NCBI GenBank assembly: GCA_012959995.1
Contig: DUCC01000022.1
Span: forward strand, 1 to 64,000
Direction of reading: 5' to 3'
DNA length: 64,000 nt
DNA from: Acidimicrobiia bacterium
Lineage (GTDB): Bacteria; Actinomycetota; Acidimicrobiia; Acidimicrobiales; MedAcidi-G1
Part shown: positions 1 through 8,096 of the stretch, in pieces
Position numbering within the stretch: the stretch's first letter is position 1
Layout: every line of letters starts with the position of its first letter
The notes under the pieces: model-generated
What the model was told of the DNA's origin: nothing
The model's database searches: none
The model's input: the letters and a program-made list of their open reading frames with translations, nothing else
Program-made: the position numbers and the translations under genes

Positions 1-78
1 CAAGACATGATTATTGCGCTTGATGCCGCCCTTATGGACGGTTCACAATCCACCGGATACTCATTCGGCGACGAATAA
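1..78 (+). CDS. C-terminal end of a probable solute-binding protein (partial)
   Basis: The frame is open from the first base and ends at TAA (76-78), giving 25 residues that finish GYSFGDE. It lies directly upstream of an amino-acid ABC permease and ATPase on the same strand, where the periplasmic or lipoprotein solute-binding component usually sits. The identity is inferred from position only; the fragment has no diagnostic motif. Confidence 0.5.
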   Translation, partial: QDMIIALDAALMDGSQSTGYSFGDE

Positions 79-94
79 ACATTAAGTAAACAAC

Positions 95-139
95 AGGGCC
101 GGGGAGCAGACAACAGTCGCTCCCCGGCCCTTTGTGTTT
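95..139 (+). terminator. Strong hairpin between binding protein and permease genes
   Basis: A perfect 13-bp stem (95-107 with 119-131, AGGGCCGGGGAGC and its complement) encloses an 11-nt loop and is followed by the T-rich tract TTGTGTTT. It looks like an intrinsic terminator or a partial one. Placed after the binding-protein gene, it could give more transcript for the binding protein than for the membrane components, a common arrangement in ABC uptake operons. Confidence 0.75.
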
Positions 140-198
140 AACCCAGCAAGTAGGGTGCTTCTCTAACACTCTGATTCTGAATATCGGGAGAAAATTTC

Positions 199-1038
199 GT
201 GACATCCGAAGCACCGGCAAAAGCTCCGGCACGCAAAAAACAGCTGAGCGACGAGCGCCCTTGGTGGGATACCTTCCCTTGGTGGGGTGCCTTGATCTTT
301 GCCATTTTACTTTGGATGGGGTGGCAAATCGCCACCAATGAAAACTACGACTTGGCTTGGGACCGCATTATCCCCGGTTTGCGCATCACCATTATTTCGA
401 CTTTGCAGGCCTTCGCCATTGCCCTGATAATCGGACTGTTGGCCGGCATGGGGCAACTTTCACGCAACGTGGTGCTCCGCAACGTGGCCCGCACTTACGT
501 TGAGTTCATTCGCGGTATACCTATTTTGCCGCTTATTTTTACCGTGGCTTTAATTGTGGTTCCTGAAACCAGCGAAGCCATTAATAGCCGTTTAGATGCT
601 TGGTTTGGATGGACTTTTGACCTTTCTTTCCAAATGCGGGCCACCGTAACCTTGGCCCTTATTTATGGGGCTTACATGGCTGAAATCTTTCGTGGAGGCA
701 TTCAGTCGGTTCCTCCTGGCCAAACCGAAGCCGGCCGCTCGCTGGGGCTGACTCGCCGGCAGTCCATGAACTCGGTAGTGCTTCCTCAAGCCATGCGAGC
801 CATCATCCCTCCGTTGGGCAATGATTTCATTGCTATTTTGAAAGACACCTCGCTTCTTTCTGTGTTGGGGGTACTTGAGATCACTCAACGAGCCCGCCAA
901 TTTTCGGCCAGCACCTTTAAGTTTCGCGAGGGTTACTTTGTGGTGGCCTTCATCTATCTAATTTTGACCCTCAGCCTCTCTTTGTTGTTGGGTGTCCTTG
1001 AGCGGCGAATGAGCCGCGACCGGAAGGGGCAGCGCTGA
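199..1038 (+). CDS. Amino-acid ABC transporter permease (HisM/GlnP family)
   Basis: Inner-membrane permease of a polar amino-acid uptake system, 279 residues. After a charged N-terminus there are hydrophobic segments near residues 28-45, 63-84, 97-121, in the middle, and at the C-terminus. The EAA loop that contacts the ATPase is visible around residues 165-185 (ending EAGRSLGLT). The GTG start follows a GGGAG ribosome site at 186-190. The stop is one base before the ATPase start, so the two are co-translated. Substrate cannot be told from sequence; downstream genes point to an imino or amino acid. Confidence 0.9.
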   Translation: MTSEAPAKAPARKKQLSDERPWWDTFPWWGALIFAILLWMGWQIATNENYDLAWDRIIPGLRITIISTLQAFAIALIIGLLAGMGQLSRNVVLRNVARTYVEFIRGIPILPLIFTVALIVVPETSEAINSRLDAWFGWTFDLSFQMRATVTLALIYGAYMAEIFRGGIQSVPPGQTEAGRSLGLTRRQSMNSVVLPQAMRAIIPPLGNDFIAILKDTSLLSVLGVLEITQRARQFSASTFKFREGYFVVAFIYLILTLSLSLLLGVLERRMSRDRKGQR

Positions 1039-1039
1039 G

Positions 1040-1768
1040 ATGATCACTTTGACTGGGCTTTCTAAAACTTTCGACAAGACAATTCATGCCGTGCGTAACG
1101 TTGACCTTCAGATCAACGAAGGCGAAGTAGTGGTCATTGTGGGGCCTAGTGGGTCTGGAAAATCCACGGTGTTGCGCTGCATCAACTTATTGGAAATCCC
1201 CACCGAGGGTTCGGTAGTCGTTGATGGCCACGAGTTAACTGACCCAGCAACCGATATTGATGCGGTGCGCGCCGAAGTGGGCATGGTTTTTCAACAGTTC
1301 AACCTTTTTCCTCATCTCACGGTGCTCGAAAATGTGGCCTTGGCTTTGCGAAAAGTACGCAAGTACAGCAAAGATGAGGCAAACGAAATCGCTTTACGGC
1401 AACTCACCCGAGTAGATATCCCAGAAAAAGCTGATGCTTACCCTCGCCAACTTTCTGGTGGCCAGCAACAACGGGTAGCTATTGCTCGCTCGTTAGCCAT
1501 GGAACCCAAAGTAATGCTTTTTGATGAACCAACCTCTGCTTTGGACCCCGAGATGGTTAAAGAGGTGCTTGATGTCATGCTGGGTTTGGCCGCTGAGGGC
1601 ATGACCATGGTGGTAGTTACCCATGAGATGGGTTTCGCTCGTGCTGCCGCTGACCGCTTGGTGTTTATTGACGAAGGGGTAATCGTTGAGGTGGGCCCCC
1701 CGGAAGAGGTTTTCACCAACCCTGTGCAGCAACGCACTAAGGACTTCTTCGCCAAGATTCTTTACTAA
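1040..1768 (+). CDS. Amino-acid ABC transporter ATP-binding protein (GlnQ/HisP type)
   Basis: Cytoplasmic ATPase, 242 residues, the usual length for the polar amino-acid class. Walker A is GPSGSGKST (35-43), the Q-loop region [10 protein letters not shown] follows, the signature is [10 protein letters not shown] (138-147), Walker B ends in [10 protein letters not shown], and the switch histidine is His195 (VTHEM). It sits between the permease gene and a dioxygenase gene whose ATG overlaps its TAA by one base. The complete motif set implies an active transporter ATPase. Confidence 0.95.
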   Translation: MITLTGLSKTFDKTIHAVRNVDLQINEGEVVVIVGPSGSGKSTVLRCINLLEIPTEGSVVVDGHELTDPATDIDAVRAEVGMVFQQFNLFPHLTVLENVALALRKVRKYSKDEANEIALRQLTRVDIPEKADAYPRQLSGGQQQRVAIARSLAMEPKVMLFDEPTSALDPEMVKEVLDVMLGLAAEGMTMVVVTHEMGFARAAADRLVFIDEGVIVEVGPPEEVFTNPVQQRTKDFFAKILY

Positions 1769-2619
1769 TGGGCGGGTTGACCGAAGAACACCGATCTTCA
1801 TGGAACAACAATGGCTTTTTAGTTTTTCCTGAGTTCGTGGATCAGCAATCGTTGGCGTGCCTGAACACTCAAATCGATGCCTTGGTTGCCGGCTTCGCCA
1901 ACCATCTCTCGCCGCAGGCCACCACAATTTTTTCTACCACCGAACAAAGCCATGCACAAGATGAGTGGTTTCTTTCTTCGGGGGCCACCATCCGGCCTTT
2001 TTTTGAAGATGGCGCTTTTGATGCGGGCGGAAAACTCTGTGTTCCTTTTGCAGAAGCGCTGAACAAAATTGGTCACGCAATGCACGATCTTGACCCAACC
2101 TTTGACCATTTTTCTCGAACCCCAGACCTCGCCAATTTGGTGAGTCAACTGGGGGTGGCTGACCCTTTGCTTCTACAGTCCATGGTCATTTTTAAGCCCC
2201 CGCGTATTGGCGGCGAGGTGGCTTGCCATACTGATCACACTTTTTTATGGACCGATCCACCGTCGGTGATTGGCCTTTGGTTTGCTTTAGATGATGCCAC
2301 GGTAGACAACGGGTGTTTGTGGGTGCTTCCTAGTGGCCATACCAAACCGGTACGGAGTCGTTCTCGTTTAACCGCTTCGGGCACGGTCACTGAGGTGCTT
2401 GACCCCACTCCTTACGACATGAAGCAACTGGTTCCGGTGGAGGTAAAAGCTGGTACTTTGGTGGCCTTTTCGGGGCTTCTCCCCCACTGGAGCGCACCCA
2501 ATACGTCAACGACGGCCCGGCGGGCTTATACCTTGCACATTATTGACGGAACTACTCAATACGCCGCTGACAATTGGCTACAAAGGCCTCGCGACCTCCC
2601 GCTTCGCGGTTTTTCGTGA
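1768..2619 (+). CDS. Phytanoyl-CoA dioxygenase (PhyH) family Fe(II)/2-oxoglutarate oxygenase
   Basis: Predicted hydroxylase of 283 residues with a jelly-roll fold. The iron facial triad is seen as His154 and Asp156 (CHTDHTF) plus the distal His240 (LLPHWSAPN); Arg251 or Arg252 is placed to hold 2-oxoglutarate. The stretch GLWFALDDATVDNGCLW resembles the PHYHD1-like branch. PhyH members hydroxylate lipids, ectoine or free amino acids, so the substrate is open. Translation is coupled to the ATPase gene (TAATG), tying it to the transporter and, by direction and spacing, to the deaminase and aconitase X genes downstream. Confidence 0.85.
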   Translation: MGGLTEEHRSSWNNNGFLVFPEFVDQQSLACLNTQIDALVAGFANHLSPQATTIFSTTEQSHAQDEWFLSSGATIRPFFEDGAFDAGGKLCVPFAEALNKIGHAMHDLDPTFDHFSRTPDLANLVSQLGVADPLLLQSMVIFKPPRIGGEVACHTDHTFLWTDPPSVIGLWFALDDATVDNGCLWVLPSGHTKPVRSRSRLTASGTVTEVLDPTPYDMKQLVPVEVKAGTLVAFSGLLPHWSAPNTSTTARRAYTLHIIDGTTQYAADNWLQRPRDLPLRGFS

Positions 2620-2651
2620 TTCCTCTTCGCTGGTTGTGGCTAGGCTGAACC

Positions 2652-3725
2652 ATGGACCTTGATTTAGAAATTCTGCGCCAAACACCCAAAGTGGTGCTTC
2701 ATGATCACCTCGATGGCGGTCTTCGCCCCGCCACCGTTATTGAGTTAGCCGACCAATACGGCTACCAAGGGCTTCCTTCTACTGACGTTGCAGAACTTGC
2801 CCAATGGTTTCATTTAGGCGCAGACCGTCGAGACCTTGGCCTGTACTTGGAAACTTTTGAACACACCGTGGGGGTGATGCAAACGGCCGACGCTTGTCGA
2901 CGGGTGGCTTACGAATGCGGACAAGATTTAGCAGCCGATGGAGTGGTTTATGCCGAAATCCGTTACGCACCGTCGTTGATGACCGCGGAAGGCTTATCGC
3001 TTGATGAGGTCATTGAAGCCACCACCGAAGGTTTTAATCAAGCCAGCGCAGAGTCGGGGATCATTATTGGCACGCTCGTTACGGCCATGCGAACTTCGCA
3101 AGATTCTTTAGCGGTGGCCGAGGCGGCGGTTCGTCACCGTGACCAAGGTGTGGTGGGTTTTGATATTGCTGGTCGAGAAGCGGGCTACCCCCCAACTTTG
3201 CATCTGGAGGCTTTTCAATATTTGCAGCGAGAGAACTTTCATTTCACCATTCATGCCGGGGAAGCTTTTGGCCCGGCCTCCATTTGGGAGGCGGTGCAGT
3301 TTTGTGGAGCGGAACGTTTGGGCCACGGGGTGCGCATTGTTGATGACATCACCTTTGATCGTGATGGTCAACCCCAATTGGGGCGTTTAGCGAACTTTGT
3401 GCGCAACCGCCGTATTCCTTTAGAGCTCTGTCCTACTTCTAATGTGCACACTGGTGCGGTTGAAAGTATCGCTCACCATCCCATTGGTTTGTTGCGGTCG
3501 TTGGGTTTTCGTGTCACCTTAAATACCGACAATCGCTTGATGAGCGACGTTTCTATGACTTCCGAGATGATGGCTCTTCACGAATCTTTTAATTGGGGTT
3601 TACCAGATTTTCGTTGGCTCGCCATCAACGCCATGAAGAGCGCTTTTTTGCCCTTTGATCAGCGGCTTGATCTCATCAATGAGGTCATCAAACCGGGCTA
3701 CGACGCGCTTATTGACCAAGGGTAG
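2652..3725 (+). CDS. add: Adenosine deaminase
   Basis: Zinc hydrolase converting adenosine (and deoxyadenosine) to inosine, 357 residues, full length. Zinc and catalytic residues are visible: His17 and His19 in HDHLDG, His201 and Glu204 in HAGE, His225 in GHGVR, and Asp293. The last motif reads NTDNRLMS where many bacteria have NTDDP; the Asn form is, as far as I recall, usual in actinobacterial Add proteins. It lies 32 bp after the PhyH gene and 2 bp before the aconitase X gene, so it is in the same transcript, although nucleoside salvage has no obvious link with its neighbours. Confidence 0.92.
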   Translation: MDLDLEILRQTPKVVLHDHLDGGLRPATVIELADQYGYQGLPSTDVAELAQWFHLGADRRDLGLYLETFEHTVGVMQTADACRRVAYECGQDLAADGVVYAEIRYAPSLMTAEGLSLDEVIEATTEGFNQASAESGIIIGTLVTAMRTSQDSLAVAEAAVRHRDQGVVGFDIAGREAGYPPTLHLEAFQYLQRENFHFTIHAGEAFGPASIWEAVQFCGAERLGHGVRIVDDITFDRDGQPQLGRLANFVRNRRIPLELCPTSNVHTGAVESIAHHPIGLLRSLGFRVTLNTDNRLMSDVSMTSEMMALHESFNWGLPDFRWLAINAMKSAFLPFDQRLDLINEVIKPGYDALIDQG

Positions 3726-3727
3726 TC

Positions 3728-4996
3728 ATGCCGTTGCGCCTCACTGCCGAAGACCAGCAGTTACTTGACGGTGGCTCTGGGCCGGGTGCGCAAATGGCTA
3801 TGCGCATTGTGGTGCGTTTGGCCGAGGCCTTAGAAGCCGAACAACTCCTAACTATTTCGGGTGCGCACGTGGATTCTTGCCTCTACCACGGGCCTTCCAC
3901 TTTGGCGTTCGCCGAACGTTTGCTGGCTTTGGGTGCTTCGGTAAAGGTGCCCACCACACTTAATGTTTCTTCGCTGGATTTATTACATCCGGATCTTTTT
4001 ACCGGTGACCCCAAAGAGGCTGAGCAGAGTCGGCTTTTGACTGAGTGCTACAAAGGTTTGGGTGGTCAGCCCACTTGGACTTGCGCCCCTTACCAACTTG
4101 ATGAGCGGCCGGGTTTTGGGCAGCATGTGGCTTGGGCGGAGTCCAACGCCATTATTTTCGCTAACTCGGTGTTGGGGGCGCGAACCGACCGTTACGGCGA
4201 TTTCATTGATATTTGTGCGTCTATCACGGGGCGCGCTCCTGCTGCTGGTTTGCATTTGCAAGAAAACCGTCGGGCCAGACGAGTCTTTGATGTGTCTGGT
4301 CTTCCTTCTGCTTTGTTGGATTCCGATTGGTTGTTTCCGGTGTTGGGGGCGCTGGTGGGGGCGACTACTGGCGTGCAGGTTCCGGTGGTTACTGGGGTGC
4401 CCGGTGGCCAGCCGGAGCATCGTTTGAAGTCTTTGGGGGCGGCGGCGGCTTCCTCAGGGGGCATCGGGATGTTCCATATGGTAGGTAGCACCCCAGAGGC
4501 CCCTACGCTCTCTGAGGCCTTGGGTGGTGTTGATCCGCTAAGTACCATGCAGGTTTCGCTGACTGACTTAAACCAGGCCCGGGCTTCGCTTTCTACTGCT
4601 ACGGGTCTTTCTTTGAGCTCGGTGTGTTTGGGGACGCCGCACTATTCGCTTGACGAGTTTGCTGTTTTGGTTCCGTTGTTGTCCGGCCGCCAGGTACATC
4701 CTTCGGTGAATTTTTTAGTTTCTACTGGGCGAGGCATTTATCACGAACTGCAACTGCGAGGTTGGTTGGGCACGCTGGAAGCAGCAGGGGTGACCGTGGT
4801 GGTCGATACCTGCACTTATTTGTCTCCGGCGTTGACCGGCGGTACTGGCCCGGCCATGACCGACTCGGCCAAGTGGGCTTATTACGCCCCTAGCAACCTT
4901 GGGGTGGAGGTGACCTTGGCCAGTACCGCAGAATGCGTTAACTCTGCAATAAACGGCGTGGTGACCGTGGATGAAAGCCTGTGGGCTAATGGCTGA
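3728..4996 (+). CDS. Aconitase X catalytic (large) subunit, DUF521 family
   Basis: A 422-residue protein recognised by overall similarity to the DUF521/AcnX large subunit. Aconitase X members are Fe- or Fe-S-dependent hydro-lyases. The characterised bacterial ones dehydrate cis-3-hydroxy-L-proline to pyrroline-2-carboxylate; archaeal ones act on 5-phosphomevalonate. In a bacterium beside an amino-acid transporter the hydroxyproline role is the better guess, but it is an inference. The small swivelling subunit is encoded next, overlapping by 8 bp, so this is the split type rather than the fused type. Confidence 0.82.
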   Translation: MPLRLTAEDQQLLDGGSGPGAQMAMRIVVRLAEALEAEQLLTISGAHVDSCLYHGPSTLAFAERLLALGASVKVPTTLNVSSLDLLHPDLFTGDPKEAEQSRLLTECYKGLGGQPTWTCAPYQLDERPGFGQHVAWAESNAIIFANSVLGARTDRYGDFIDICASITGRAPAAGLHLQENRRARRVFDVSGLPSALLDSDWLFPVLGALVGATTGVQVPVVTGVPGGQPEHRLKSLGAAAASSGGIGMFHMVGSTPEAPTLSEALGGVDPLSTMQVSLTDLNQARASLSTATGLSLSSVCLGTPHYSLDEFAVLVPLLSGRQVHPSVNFLVSTGRGIYHELQLRGWLGTLEAAGVTVVVDTCTYLSPALTGGTGPAMTDSAKWAYYAPSNLGVEVTLASTAECVNSAINGVVTVDESLWANG

Positions 4997-5372
4997 CTTC
5001 CCGCATTTTCTTTGCCCGGGCCAAGCCGAGGGTTTGGTGCTGCGTCTTGATGAGCCGTTGAGTCTGTGGGGTGGCTTAGATGCGACTACCGGACGCATCA
5101 TTGATCAACATCACCCTCAAGTTGGGATGTCGATAAGCGGCACCATGTTGGTTATGCCCTCGGGCCGAGGTTCTAGTTCTGCCAGTGCGGTGCTTTTAGA
5201 GGCCATTCGTTGCGGCACTGCTCCGGCAGCCATCATTATGGAACACCCCGATGCCATTGTGGCTTTAGGGGCCATCGTGGCCGCCGAACTCTATGACGTG
5301 GCCCTCCCTGTGGTGGTGGTGTCTCCCCAAACCTTGGCCACCTACATCACCGGTGATTCTTTGTCGCTCTAG
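4989..5372 (+). CDS. Aconitase X swivel (small) subunit, DUF126 family
   Basis: A 127-residue partner of the upstream large subunit. The family signature MPSGRGSSSASAVLLEAIR is present near the middle; the serines are expected at the active site formed between the two subunits. I chose ATG 4989 (MADFPH), which overlaps the large-subunit stop by 8 bp, over the in-frame ATG at 4971. The gene converges on the AhpD-like gene, and the two stop regions overlap by 4 bp. Confidence 0.83.
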   Translation: MADFPHFLCPGQAEGLVLRLDEPLSLWGGLDATTGRIIDQHHPQVGMSISGTMLVMPSGRGSSSASAVLLEAIRCGTAPAAIIMEHPDAIVALGAIVAAELYDVALPVVVVSPQTLATYITGDSLSL

Positions 5373-5923
5373 CTCTCGTACCAGGATTCGTTGGGTTCGA
5401 CACCGAGACCATCGGCGAGGCGGTTGACGTAAGCGAAGTAAGCCGTTACTTCAACAATGTCAAGAATGTCTCGATCAGTAAAACCAACCGCCGTGAGCAT
5501 TTCGGCATCAGTTTTGGTCATTTGACCGGGGGTCACCGTCAACTTGAGGGCAAAAGCCAGCATGGCTTGGCGTTGCGGCGAAAGGCCAGCCGTTGCCCAA
5601 TCGCTTTCAACGGCCACCAGCAACTCATCATCTTTAAGCAAGCGACGCAGACCGCGTCGATGGTGAACAATTCAATAGTGGCAGTGGTTTTCCAAACTCA
5701 CTATCAAGGCCACCAACTCGCGTTCTACCTTGCGTAAAGTTTTGGTGCCGGACATGGCCGAGGCATAAAGATACTGATGGGCTTGCATGCCTTGCGGGTT
5801 CAATGAATGCACGGCCATGATGTGATCCACCCGGCCAGACTGCTGGTCAACGACCTGAGGGAACATTTCCGCCAAGGCGCCTTCGGTCCATTCGTCATCG
5901 GGTACGGTCTCAATCCAGGGCAT
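5369..5923 (-). CDS. Peroxidase-related AhpD-like protein, probable selenoprotein (UGA = Sec84)
   Basis: Read through one in-frame TGA (5672-5674), this gives a 184-residue protein of the peroxidase-related branch of the carboxymuconolactone decarboxylase/AhpD family. Before the TGA it reads NHCHY; after it IVHH, then the family ending NRLADGLGV. The family motif is N-x-CHYC-x-x-HH, so the TGA replaces the second, redox-active cysteine, giving Cys81-His-Tyr-Sec84. There is no frame change. A hairpin with a GGTCT loop begins 12 nt after the TGA (listed separately). ATG 5923 (MPWIETVP) fits the family start; ATG 5941 is possible. AhpD-type proteins reduce peroxides or protect against them through a CxxC pair. 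A nonsense mutation is the alternative. Confidence 0.85.
5643..5659 (-). promoter_or_regulatory. Putative bacterial SECIS element of the AhpD-like gene
   Basis: On the minus strand the sequence CGACGCGGTCTGCGTCG forms a perfect 6-bp stem with loop GGTCT. It begins 12 nt after the TGA, and its loop begins 21 nt from the first base of the TGA. The E. coli fdhF SECIS loop is AGGUCU, at about the same distance from its UGA. SelB recognises the G-U of that loop, so both loop content and position fit a selenocysteine insertion signal. Confidence 0.8.
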
Positions 5924-5940
5924 GCCTGTAGTCTCGCACA

Positions 5941-6639
5941 TTGGCCCATGTAGAACCCAACCGCTCTGGCCTGCTAGAAAAACTATTCGTGCCTACTCTT
6001 TCTGAAGCCCACTCCCGCACTTTGGTAGCGGACGCCGGAGTATTGGTTTCTTCGTGGGCCAGTGCTGAGACCGCCCAACAAGCAGCCCAGGCCGCTCAAA
6101 CTTTGGGCTTTCCCGTTGCCGTAAAATTGTGCGGTGATGCTATTGCGCACAAAACCGAACGTGGCTTGGTGCGCTTAAAATTGACCGATGCTGCATCGGT
6201 TGAGGCGGCCGCCGCCGAGTTGTTGGCCGCTGCCCTTCCCGAAGATGGACCAGTGAATTTACTTATCTCTCCTATGGTGACCGGCAATCGAGAGTTGATT
6301 GCCGGCTTGGTACGCGATGAGCAGTTCGGGGCCTGCGTCATGCTGGGCGTGGGTGGGGTATTAGCCGAAGCCATCGGCGACGTGGCCTTTCGCTTGGCCC
6401 CGTTAAGCCCCCTTGATGCCCAGGAACTCATTGATGACCTGGCGTCACAAACGTTGTTGGGTGCTTTTCGCGGCGAACCTGCGGTGGACCGTTCCACGCT
6501 GGTCAGCATTCTTTGCGCCTTAAGCACCCTCGCTCAGGACCCCAACATTGTTTCTGTTGACTTGAACCCGCTCATCGTGACCGACGGCCAACCGGTAGCC
6601 GTTGATGCTCTCGTTGAGGTGGCCGAGGCTCAATCATGA
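5941..6639 (+). CDS. Acyl-CoA synthetase (ADP-forming), ATP-grasp beta subunit
   Basis: A 232-residue ATP-grasp protein of the acetate-CoA ligase (ADP-forming) type, which interconverts acyl-CoA, ADP and phosphate with acid, CoA and ATP. The segments FPVAVKLCGDAIAHKTERG and MLGVGGVLAEAIGDVAFRL carry the nucleotide-binding pattern of this domain. The start is TTG 5941, only 17 bp from the divergent AhpD-like start, so its promoter must lie inside that gene; GTG 5989 is a fallback. The stop overlaps the alpha-subunit ATG (ATGA), so the two subunits are translated together. Confidence 0.85.
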   Translation: MAHVEPNRSGLLEKLFVPTLSEAHSRTLVADAGVLVSSWASAETAQQAAQAAQTLGFPVAVKLCGDAIAHKTERGLVRLKLTDAASVEAAAAELLAAALPEDGPVNLLISPMVTGNRELIAGLVRDEQFGACVMLGVGGVLAEAIGDVAFRLAPLSPLDAQELIDDLASQTLLGAFRGEPAVDRSTLVSILCALSTLAQDPNIVSVDLNPLIVTDGQPVAVDALVEVAEAQS

Positions 6640-8096
6640 CCCGTAACCTCTCCCCTCTTTTTGAACCCTCGGGTGTGGTGGTGGCCGGTGTTTCGAGCCA
6701 TCCCGGCAAGTTCGGTTTTGTGGTTCTCCACAACCTTTTGTCTTGCGGCTACCAGGGTCAGATTTTTGCTTTGGGCCGTTCGTCTGGCACTTTGCTCGAC
6801 CAACCGGTCATTGCTTCTTTGGATGAAGTACCGCAAGACGCCGCCGAACTTTTGGTGGTCTGCACGCCACCCGACGCCAACGAAGAACTCCTAAGGGCCG
6901 CCGCCGCTCGCGGCATCAAAGCGGTGTTCATGGTAACCGGCGGGTATTCCGAGGCCGGCCCCGAAGGCGCCAAGGCCGAAGCTCGTTTGGTGGCTTTAGC
7001 TAACGATTTGGGCCTTGTGCTGGCGGGCCCCAATGGGCAAGGCCTGGTTTCTCCCCCGATAGGCCTTTGTGCACAAATCGTTGCTCCTTACCCGCCCCGT
7101 GGTCGCATCGGTGTGGCCTCGCAATCCGGCAACTTTGTTTCGGCGTTCGAAAACTACGCCACCCAAACCGGTATCGGTATTAGTCGCGCCGTTTCGGCTG
7201 GTAACGCAGCAGCCACTTCGTTGGCCGATTATCTCGAATGGTTTGCCGACGACCCCGAAACCGATGTCGCTCTTTGCTATATCGAAGGCCTCAAAGATGG
7301 CCGAGCGTTTGCCGAACGGGTTCGACAAATCACCCCCCACCTGCCGGTGGTGGTGGTTAAAGGCGGTGCCACCAGTGGCGGGCAAAAAGCGGCCGCTTCA
7401 CACACCGGCTCGCTAGCCACCAACGATCGGGTTTTTGACGGGGTGGCCCGCCAAGCCGGCTTGGTTCGGGCCGCCACCATTGAAAGCGCTTTCGAAGCGG
7501 CCGCTACCTTGGCTACCCAACCCCTCCCTTCGGGTGGTCAAACCTTGGTGCTGACCACGGCAGGGGGCTGGGGGGTCATTACCGCTGATGCCATTACCCG
7601 CCACCGCCGACTCAACTTGGCGCCTCTACCTAAAGATCTCCAGGCCAGCATTGACCAACTCCTTCCCCCACGTTGGAGCCGTAACAACCCGGTGGATTTT
7701 GCCGGCGGAGAAACTCGGGACACCATTCCGGAAATACTTAACCTGGCGGCCACCCACCCCGACATTGATGCCATTGTGCAACTGGGTCTAGGCATTCAAG
7801 GCAACACCGCAGCGCTTACCCGGTTGGGCCCTTTTTACCCCGATCACGGCCTTGAGCGCATTGTGGATTTTCATGAGCGTCAAGAACGCCGCTACGCCGA
7901 AGCAGCGGCCGAGGCATCAAGCAAACACCACACCCCAGTGTTGGTGGCTTCAGAAATCGCCGCAACAGATCCGCGAAACCCGATGGTGCAGGCCGTCAAA
8001 GACTCAGGCCGGTTGTGTTACGCCTCCGCCGATCGTGCGGTAGAAGCCCTCGGTCACTTGGTTTCTTACGCTCAGTGGCGCAACGCTCGCCGCTAG
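6636..8096 (+). CDS. Acyl-CoA synthetase (ADP-forming), alpha subunit
   Basis: A 486-residue protein with an N-terminal CoA-binding Rossmann domain (SHPGKFGFVVLHNLLSCGY region, residues 21-40) followed by succinyl-CoA-ligase-like domains. His256 in ASHTGSL is the expected phosphohistidine that carries phosphate between the two subunits. With the beta subunit just upstream it forms the split version of an enzyme that is often a single fused chain. The acid substrate (acetate, propionate, branched acids) cannot be told from sequence. Confidence 0.87.
   Translation: MTRNLSPLFEPSGVVVAGVSSHPGKFGFVVLHNLLSCGYQGQIFALGRSSGTLLDQPVIASLDEVPQDAAELLVVCTPPDANEELLRAAAARGIKAVFMVTGGYSEAGPEGAKAEARLVALANDLGLVLAGPNGQGLVSPPIGLCAQIVAPYPPRGRIGVASQSGNFVSAFENYATQTGIGISRAVSAGNAAATSLADYLEWFADDPETDVALCYIEGLKDGRAFAERVRQITPHLPVVVVKGGATSGGQKAAASHTGSLATNDRVFDGVARQAGLVRAATIESAFEAAATLATQPLPSGGQTLVLTTAGGWGVITADAITRHRRLNLAPLPKDLQASIDQLLPPRWSRNNPVDFAGGETRDTIPEILNLAATHPDIDAIVQLGLGIQGNTAALTRLGPFYPDHGLERIVDFHERQERRYAEAAAEASSKHHTPVLVASEIAATDPRNPMVQAVKDSGRLCYASADRAVEALGHLVSYAQWRNARR

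Noticed and set aside
5369-5923. Frameshift or sequencing error splitting the AhpD-like gene
   Set aside because: Both halves are in the same frame; only a TGA separates them, exactly at a catalytic Cys codon and followed by a hairpin with a SECIS-like loop.
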